A DNA stretch of 64,000 nucleotides from Telopea speciosissima (taxonomy: Eukaryota > Streptophyta > Magnoliopsida > Proteales > Proteaceae). The DNA is taken from contig NC_057923.1 of assembly GCF_018873765.1 (NCBI RefSeq), positions 22,539,913 to 22,603,912 on the forward strand, in the 5' to 3' direction. Both the position numbers and the translations under genes were made by a program. Position 1 is the stretch's first letter, and every line of letters begins with the position of its first letter. A model generated the notes under the pieces. It saw only the letters and a program-made list of their open reading frames with translations. It was not told where the DNA came from and searched no databases. Positions 57,317-64,000 of the stretch are shown here, piece by piece.

Positions 57317-58599
57317 ATTCTCCCAATAAAAAAATATACAAGTAAGGACAGGAGACGAAAAGGAATAAAAGAGATTAGCTAAACCAGAAAGACAGAACCA
57401 GAGTTAAAATCAGAAAGATCTTTTTTTTCTTATGGGCAAATATACTAAAAAGACCTTCACCGAAGAGTCGAAGACCCCGAGGGAACCAAATGGAAATCTG
57501 AGAAAAGCGTTTGGATTCATAGAAAGCCATCGGGAAGGGCCATGCTCACCCATGGCGTAAGCCAGGGTGATGCATCGAAGTGCCCCATTGGGCCTTTCCC
57601 CATCTGCCCACAGCCCACACATGTCTGGTCTGGACTCTGGAGTCTGGACCCTGGAATGGGCATTGCTGGGACCCTACCCTCAGAATTCTGAAATCTGAAT
57701 CATCAATTCACAATGTCCCACTATAATCTTGAACGATTCCATCCGTTCAACGTCAGTGCCCAAATCATCCCCAACTAATATGTCATATGTGTCAAACCTC
57801 ATGGATATAGAGTAAACAGTGAAAAAGATTCTTATCCAACGGTAATCAGCAGCCTCCCCTGATTGTGGAGCCAGATGACATGTCCACACAGTCACCTACC
57901 CATATTAGTTTATGAATCTTATCCTTATCTCAGCAGCTTCCACTGGAAAGCAAGTTGGAATGGAGAGGTGGAGGGAAAGTTGTTGGGATTCAGAGCTGGT
58001 TAGCAATAGGCATGAATACCACGTGGTAGTCTATTATTGGAGGGCCTGAAAAGTAGAATTGGCCGTTTCCCACCGCATTAGCCGATGGCCGAGGGATGGC
58101 GGTCCGTTTTGCTAAAATCCTAAAACCAAAAGCATTCTAAGCGAACTGCAAGTTCCGTATGAGTCGTTCATTTTTGTTCTTCGTCGTCTCCCTTACCTGA
58201 CCTCACCTCGCTTCTCTTTCTGTGTGCCTTTATTGAACGAGATGACAAAAGATTATTTAAACTGAAAAGTAGGAAGATCTTTACCTTACTGGGATTGTGC
58301 TCTGCAACAGATTCTATGAACCAAGCAGGAATCTGAGATAGATATAGCTTGGCTCTTGCTTGGATGAGGAGAGAGCAAGAGGGATCGATGAGAACTATTG
58401 AGTTGAATATTTTTTTCATCTAGAGACACAGAGAAAGAGAAGTTTACAGCTCAAAACAAGAAAACGAAATCCTAGTAAGCGATCAGAAGTGATCTCTTCA
58501 TCTCTGGGGTTGGGAATATAGTGATTACTTGGGACGGAGTGGTGTGTGTGGGTTGGGTTGAGTTAGGTGAAAGCCTCTGTGGAATGGGATTGGGAAGGG
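57317..58599. other. Intergenic DNA and 5' flank of BAC2
   Basis: No gene recognised. The last ~200 bp contains the 5' UTR and promoter of the carrier gene by position. No clear TATA box was assigned. A minus-strand frame at 58168-58419 is discussed among the rejected items. Confidence 0.4.
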
Positions 58600-59830
58600 A
58601 TGGATTTCTGGCCAGAATTTTTAGCGAGCAGTTGGGGGAGAGAATTCGTAGCAGGAGGGTTCGGTGGTGCAGCGGGCGTAATCTCAGGTTACCCACTGGA
58701 CACGCTGAGGATCCGTCTTCAACAGCCTTCCAATCCCACCAAATCTGCCATCGGTCTCCTCAGCCACATCGTCTCTTCTGAGGGACCTTCCGCGTTATAC
58801 CGTGGCATGGCCGCTCCGGTAGCCTCTGTCACCTTCCAGGTTTCCTCCACCTTCCTCTCCCTTTTTCTACCTGCTTTTTCGTTCTTATTTTCTTCTGATG
58901 GGATATCTTGATTACCCACGATCGAAACCTGCAGATCTGAAAAGTAAAACCCAGGAAAGTAGAAACGTAATCAACTTTACTCTTTACAGCCCATCCAAAA
59001 ATGAAATTGTCTATTGTGTGGTGGATTAGAATTTAGAACTCTGTTTCTGTGTAAGCATTCAATCGAACAGGTTGCGTAACTGTTTCTTACCTCTTTGATT
59101 GCAGAATGCTTTAGTGTTTCAAACATATGCAGTTCTATCACGAGCATTTGATTCATCAAACAACAACATAGATCCTCCTTCCTACAAAAGCGTGGGATTA
59201 GCAGGTTTTGGAACTGGTGCTCTGCAGAGTTTGCTGCTTACCCCTGTTGAATTAGTGAAGATACGCCTCCAATTACAGCAAACAACAGGAAGATCATCAC
59301 ACAAACACCAATCAATCGATCAACAAGGAAGTCCAGTAAGCCTTGCTAAATACATTTTCAGGAGAGAAGGGATGAAGGGACTCTACCGAGGTCTCACCAT
59401 CACTGCCCTCCGAGACGCACCTGCTCACGGCTTCTACTTCTGGACCTACGAGTACACAAGAGAGAAATTCCACCCAGGTTGTCGAAAGAATGGTCAAGAG
59501 AGCCTCCAAACAATGTTGTTTGCCGGCGGACTTGCAGGGGTTGCTAGTTGGGTGTGTTGCTATCCACTGGATGTGGTAAAGACCAGACTTCAATCCCAAA
59601 TGCAATCCCCATTGGACAATCCACCGCCCAAATACCTTGGCATCATTGATTGCTTTCGCAAGAGTGTCAAAGAAGAGGGTTTTAGAGTTTTGTGGAGAGG
59701 TTTGGGTACTGCCATTGCTCGGGCTTTTGTGGTAAATGGAGCCATCTTTGCTGCCTATGAGATATCTCTCCGGTGCTTATTTAGCGACAATAGCCCTGGA
59801 AGCATTCAAAAAGAGGACAACAGATTATAG
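58600..59830 (+). CDS. BAC2: Mitochondrial basic amino acid (arginine) carrier BAC2
   Basis: Two exons, 58600-58839 and 59105-59830, join in phase 0 at 'ASVTFQ|NALVFQ' (donor CAG|GTTTCC, acceptor TTGCAG). 321 residues, the usual size of the family. The start ATG gives 'MDFWPEFLASSWGREFVAGG', matching Arabidopsis BAC2 closely from memory. Three mitochondrial-carrier repeats show the signature P-x-[DE]-x-x-[KR]: PLDTLRIR (~31), PVELVKIR (~125) and PLDVVKTR (~230). Further BAC2-like segments are 'LYRGLTITALRDAPAHGFYF', 'HPGCRKNGQESLQTML' and 'RAFVVNGAIFAAYE'. The family exchanges arginine, ornithine and related basic amino acids across the inner mitochondrial membrane, linking to arginine breakdown; Arabidopsis BAC2 is reported as stress-inducible. 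The loops after repeats two and three are slightly longer than in Arabidopsis. No breaks were seen. Confidence 0.92.
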
Positions 59831-61536
59831 GACAAAGCGGTATGCTCTGCAACTGGGGCCAGCCAAATTTGTTGCACCATGAAAGCCATACGTAAAACAT
59901 TCTTACAGTAAACAAAGTGAATGGATGAAGTGGTTAAAGTTACAAGCAGACATAGAACCGTAAGAGAAACCCATGTTTGCTGGGTAGGGATGGATCGGCT
60001 GTATCGGGCTGGATCTTTGATCCCCAAGATTCTGATTTTTTTGTATTTTTCTTTCTTTTGGAAAGGCAGTGAGCCCTACACCATCGCGGGGCAAATGAGA
60101 GTGAGTGTGAAAGTGTAAGGGGTGGGATTTTCACCTTTCATGGGGTGGGGCAAACATTTCACCTCATCATATGTTTGGGCACATGGACTACACCTTGGGA
60201 GAAAGGATTGCCCATCTTATATGTTTGGGCTACACTGGATATTTAAAGATCCGAATTCGATCCGCATATGTATCCGTTTAGAAGAATCCGAATCTGTGCG
60301 AAACTAATTGGATACAAATATGATAATCCCCCTATCCAATCGATTATTATCTGATTCGTTTAGTAATTCGACAGTAATAAAATATCCAAAATATATATCT
60401 TTGTGTTCGTCTACTTTTTAAATTACCTTATTGGATTTTGTTATCTTATTTTTATAAATTTATAAGTTAAGATAATGTGATTCTTTTTCTAGATTTTCTA
60501 TTGGTTTATATATATTGTTTTATACAATGTGATACATGGAATCACATATCTATTAAAATAAATACAAGATAAAATCAAAAGTAAAAAACGTAAGAAAATC
60601 AAAGACTAAGAAGAGTTAAAAAAAAAAGGGTAGTTGCTGAACTCTCAAGTCTCAACCCTAACCCTCATCATAAAATCGATAAAGATGTCAACGGATAGTC
60701 GAAAATTCGTATCCGATCCGTGTTCATATCCATTTAGGAAAATCTATATTCAAAAAATCACTATTTAGAAACTATCTGAATCCGTCCGAAAAGCAAGAAA
60801 CTTCTCCTAAGGATGTAAGGAGCACTGTCAATGGGTGGCAAATCCTTAGATAGTTTCGACAATGCTAGTTTAGATGATTCCTATGTTGGATGAGATATAT
60901 TGGCCATTGGATTGTTTTCATGTTTTATATGATATTATTTGTTTTACTACTTCTAGTTTGAGAAACAATCTAGGAAGAGACTGTTTTTGATCTTTTTCTG
61001 TTCGTGGAGCACTTTTGTAACAGTTTTACCAAACGTTGTTTCTCTTTCACGAGAGTATTCTCACAGGAAGGAATCGAAAAAGAGCACTTCTGTGATAAGA
61101 ACATTATCCCATAACGGAAATGTCACCAAACGGGGCCTAAGTATTGCTTATGCTCTAGCAAGGAAAGCTAAGTACGAGAATGATAGGATAAAAGAAACAC
61201 AGAATATTATGAATGTTATTGCTTTTTTTCAATTTTATTTTTCTTTGTTTCACTTAAAAAAGGGGAAATGTCTATCACTCCCCTATAGCTACCCTATATT
61301 TACTCAAAGTTCATTTTCAGATTCTCCCAAAAAATAACTTCTACCTCTCCTTCTCCCTTAATATTTTATAATACCCAAATTATCCATTTTTTTCACATGT
61401 TGCCGATTCTTATCATCTCTCTTCTCTTTCCTTATCTATTTTTATTATTTTATTATTTTCCTTATAATTTCTCTTTCCATTATTCAATCCAATTTTTAAT
61501 TCAAGCATCTCGTCCTCCTCGTCATCCTCCTCCTTG
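59831..61536. other. 3' flank of BAC2 and AT-rich intergenic DNA with old repeats
   Basis: No gene recognised. 60240-60400 and 60690-60770 hold words such as 'agatccgaattcgatccgc' and 'cgtatccgatccgtgttcat' in roughly opposite orientation, a pattern of a decayed DNA transposon or MITE. 61230-61540 is T/C-rich. Confidence 0.4.
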
Positions 61537-64000
61537 TGAAAAGGTTTTCTAAATATTCATTAATTTCTAAGCCAGTACACTTTATATAGATTACAATACA
61601 TCGCAAGACTCTAACCGACTCCAGATAACTAAGTAACAGCTGGAGGCCATGTAACTGACACAGGGAATTTTACTAGGCTGTGAACGAGTGTACACTAGAC
61701 TTCCCACAACACGCCCCCCTCAAGCTCAACTGTGTCGGACCAATGGTGAGCTTGGACCGTAGAAGCGAAAAACATTGTCGAGACAAACCCTTAGTCAAAA
61801 TATCAGCCAACTGGTCCATAGTGGAAACAAACTTGACAAGAAGTTGTTTGGAAGCGACCATGTCCCAGACAAAATGAAAGTCAATCTCGATATGCTTAGT
61901 GTGGGCGTGAAACAGGGGATTGGCGGTGAGTTATGTCGCACCAATGTTGTCACACCAAACAACCAGTATTGTGGCCAAAAACACACCAAGTTCACACAAA
62001 AGAGAGCAAAGCAAGACAAGCTCAGTAGCCACTGAAGCGATGGCGCGATAGTCTACCTCTGTGGAGGAACGAGAGATGGTATTCTGCTTATGGGAAGACC
62101 AAGAGATCAAGTGTGAACCAAGATAAACAAAATAACCCATTATAGACTTGCGGTCAATTGGACATCCAGCCCAGTCAACGTCAGAGTAAGCAACCAAGGA
62201 GACCTCGAACTGAGAGCTAAAAATAGGCCATCTGTAGGAGTAGAGCTCAAGAACCACAGAATGCGTTTGACAGCAACCCAATGCTCATCTGTGGGACAAT
62301 GCATAAACTGGGCTACACAGTTGATGACATAGCTGATATCAGGACGAGTGAGGGTGAGGTATTGTAGAGCACCAACCACCCGACGATACTTAGTCCCTTT
62401 CGACAACGGCGTTCATGTGATAAGAAATAATGCCACCCTTGTAGAAACTGGTGTAGAAACTGACTTGGCACCACCCATATCCGTACTGGCAAGCAAATCA
62501 CGAACATACTTCCCTTGGTTGAGAAACAAACTATCAGAAGTACGAGTAACCTCCATAACAAAAAAAATAACTCAAGTCACCAAGCTCTTTTAGAGCAAAC
62601 TCAGTAGACAAGGCCATAACCAAAGAGGTGATAGCTCTGGGACTATTCCCCGTCAAGACCCGATCATCAACATAGATCAACAAATACAACACTGCATTAC
62701 CCCGGAGAAAAATGAACAGAGAGGTATCGGTTTTAGATGCTGTGAAACCATATGAAAGGAGAAAGCCACTCAATCTGTTGAACCATGCACGGGGGGCCTG
62801 CTGCAAGCCGGCAAGCCATAAAGAGACTTCCTCAAGTGACAAATGTGATCAGGTTGGGTTAGATCAGAAAACCCAGGTGGCTGGCACATATACACCTCCT
62901 CAAAAAGTGTCCCATGTAAGAAGGCATTCTCGATGTCGAATTGTTTCAAGGGCCAGCCATAAGAAACAACAAGGGACAACACTAAACTGATAGTGGTCGA
63001 ACGAATAACTAGGATAAATTTCCCATTGAAGTCCAGACCAGGCTGTTGGAGAAACCCCTTGGCCACGAGACGGGCCTTGTAAGGTTCAACAGTCCCATCA
63101 GCCTTACGCTTCAATCAAAACACCCACTTACAACCAACCACATTTTGGGTGGTAGAGGCTGGCACCAAGTCCCACGTACCATTATGAAGGAGCGCATCAA
63201 ACTCCTCTTGCATAGCCTTGCGCCATGGTAAGGAATGCATGGCCTGTGTGTAACAAGTTGGCTTAACTAGATCCAATGCATCCACGGTAGCAATCAGATT
63301 TAAGCATTGTGGAGCACGAAGAGTACCAGTGCGACTGCATGTGACCATGGGATGAAGTGAGCTAGACGTGTGCAAAGGAGAAACAGTACATGGCAGACTA
63401 GGTTGCGAACCCAATGCAGGTGGTGCACCTGCTGGGCCTAATGGGCCTGGCATCGGTATTGTGGCGCCTGGTACTGTCTCGGTGAGGCCCGACAGTGTGG
63501 TCGTTGGGCCTAAAGGCCCCAGTATTTCTAGGCTGGAACAGCTAGGAGACCCAGTGGGACATGGGCCTAGCAAGCCTACCATGTCGGAGAGACTAGATGA
63601 GCCTGAGGAGCAAGGCAAAACCACAGGTGATGGACCAAAAAACCAGGCATCCAAATTCAAAGATGCAGTGGCAGTCCAAGGTGCAACATTTGCAAACGGA
63701 AAGATGCCCTCATCAAAGACCACATGAAAGGCAACATATAGTCGATCGGAGGCAAGATCCAAACAGTGATAACCTTTGTGCGTTTTAGAGTAGCCAAGAA
63801 ATACACAGGGTTTAGGGTGTGGCTCTAGCTTGTGGCAAGCATAAGGCTGAATCCATGGTTAACACAAACACCCAAAGATCTTCAAAAAATCGTAGTCTGG
63901 TGAGATTCTAAACAACCTCTGCAGAGGGCACCGATTGTTGATGATAGGAGCAGGAAGACGGTTTATAAGGTAAGTAGCTGTTTAGAAAGCATAAGTCCAA
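61537..64000 (-). mobile_element. Ty1-copia element, truncated by the window end
   Basis: The probable 3' LTR is 61537-61711 (minus-strand start TGTTGTGGGAAGTC), preceded by the purine tract 'CTTGAGGGGGGCG'. Leftward order of pol: integrase end, RT, RNase H. The LTR is short (~175 bp) and its left boundary is approximate. The 5' part lies beyond the window. Confidence 0.75.
61750..63990 (-). pseudogene. Copia pol: integrase end, reverse transcriptase, RNase H
   Basis: Leftwards: 'LKIFGCLC' then a stop and 'YSKTHKGYHCLDLASDRLYV' (integrase C-terminal region), a Pro/Ser-rich spacer (63300-63650), RT 'AMQEEFDALLHNGTWDLVP' and 'VVGCKWVF', a TGA at 63117-63115, '[18 protein letters not shown]', 'QFDIENAFLHGTLFEEVYM' and 'LLIYVDDRVLTG' (family form YVDDxxxTG). 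Then RNase H '[20 protein letters not shown]' (61931-62281) and 'STMDQLADILTKGLS' (61673-61861). Stops and frame changes near 62560, 62770 and 63115. Confidence 0.8.

Noticed and set aside
58168..58419. Minus-strand frame starting MKKIFNSIVLIDPS with a donor-like AAG|GTAAAG at 58284
   Set aside because: It could be a first exon of a divergent gene, but no continuing exon was found to the left, where MITE and LINE sequence lies, and no family was recognised.
63368..63788. Plus-strand 119-codon frame, Gly/Pro-rich
   Set aside because: Shadow of the Pro/Ser-rich spacer in the minus-strand copia polyprotein.

Overview
This is plant nuclear DNA, almost certainly from a flowering plant with a large, transposon-rich genome. 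The evidence is two host genes with plant-type introns, a plastid-type transit peptide, and plant families of LTR retrotransposons, LINEs and MITEs. I cannot name the species. No rRNA, tRNA, CRISPR array or bacterial-type operon was seen. Only two host genes look functional: a small, probably plastid-targeted protein of unknown function (minus strand, two exons at 15955-16206 and 5491-5676, separated by a 10.3 kb intron) and a mitochondrial basic amino acid carrier matching BAC2 (plus strand, exons 58600-58839 and 59105-59830). A broken gene with two GRF-type zinc fingers lies at 498-1088.

Layout: 1-5490 is mostly AT-rich intergenic DNA with the GRF relic, a short tandem array and low-complexity tracts. 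5491-16206 is the small plastid-protein gene. Its intron carries two short non-autonomous LTR elements (9233-11025 plus strand, 11693-12773 minus strand), several hairpin MITEs and short tandem duplications. 16207-20953 is promoter-proximal DNA followed by old LTR-like sequence. 20954-31851 is a complete LTR element with ~3 kb LTRs and a 5-bp target duplication (CTTAG). It has no recognisable gag-pol and carries one open reading frame antisense to its own LTRs. It sits inside an older related LTR whose end is at 32485. A foldback MITE follows (32497-33209).

33534-57141 is a three-element nest. A minus-strand LINE of about 5.4 kb was split by a Ty1-copia element (35661-40544, target duplication GCTAG) and by a Ty3-gypsy element of Tekay/Del chromovirus type (42427-55761, LTRs ~2.65 kb, target duplication GTTTT). 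The copia copy has a 1.5 kb internal inversion. The gypsy element also carries, between its 5' LTR and gag, an antisense reading frame homologous to the one in the 20954-31851 element. 57199-57316 is a small hairpin MITE. BAC2 follows, then AT-rich DNA, then a truncated minus-strand Ty1-copia element running off the window end (from ~61537).

The most interesting signal is the repeated arrangement of the same antisense gene next to the 5' LTR in two distinct LTR elements, one of which appears to have lost everything else. Also notable are arrays of imperfect palindromes (CGGATCCA...CGTCCGTGGGTCCGCTCG type) in the LTRs and internal DNA of the gag-pol-less element.
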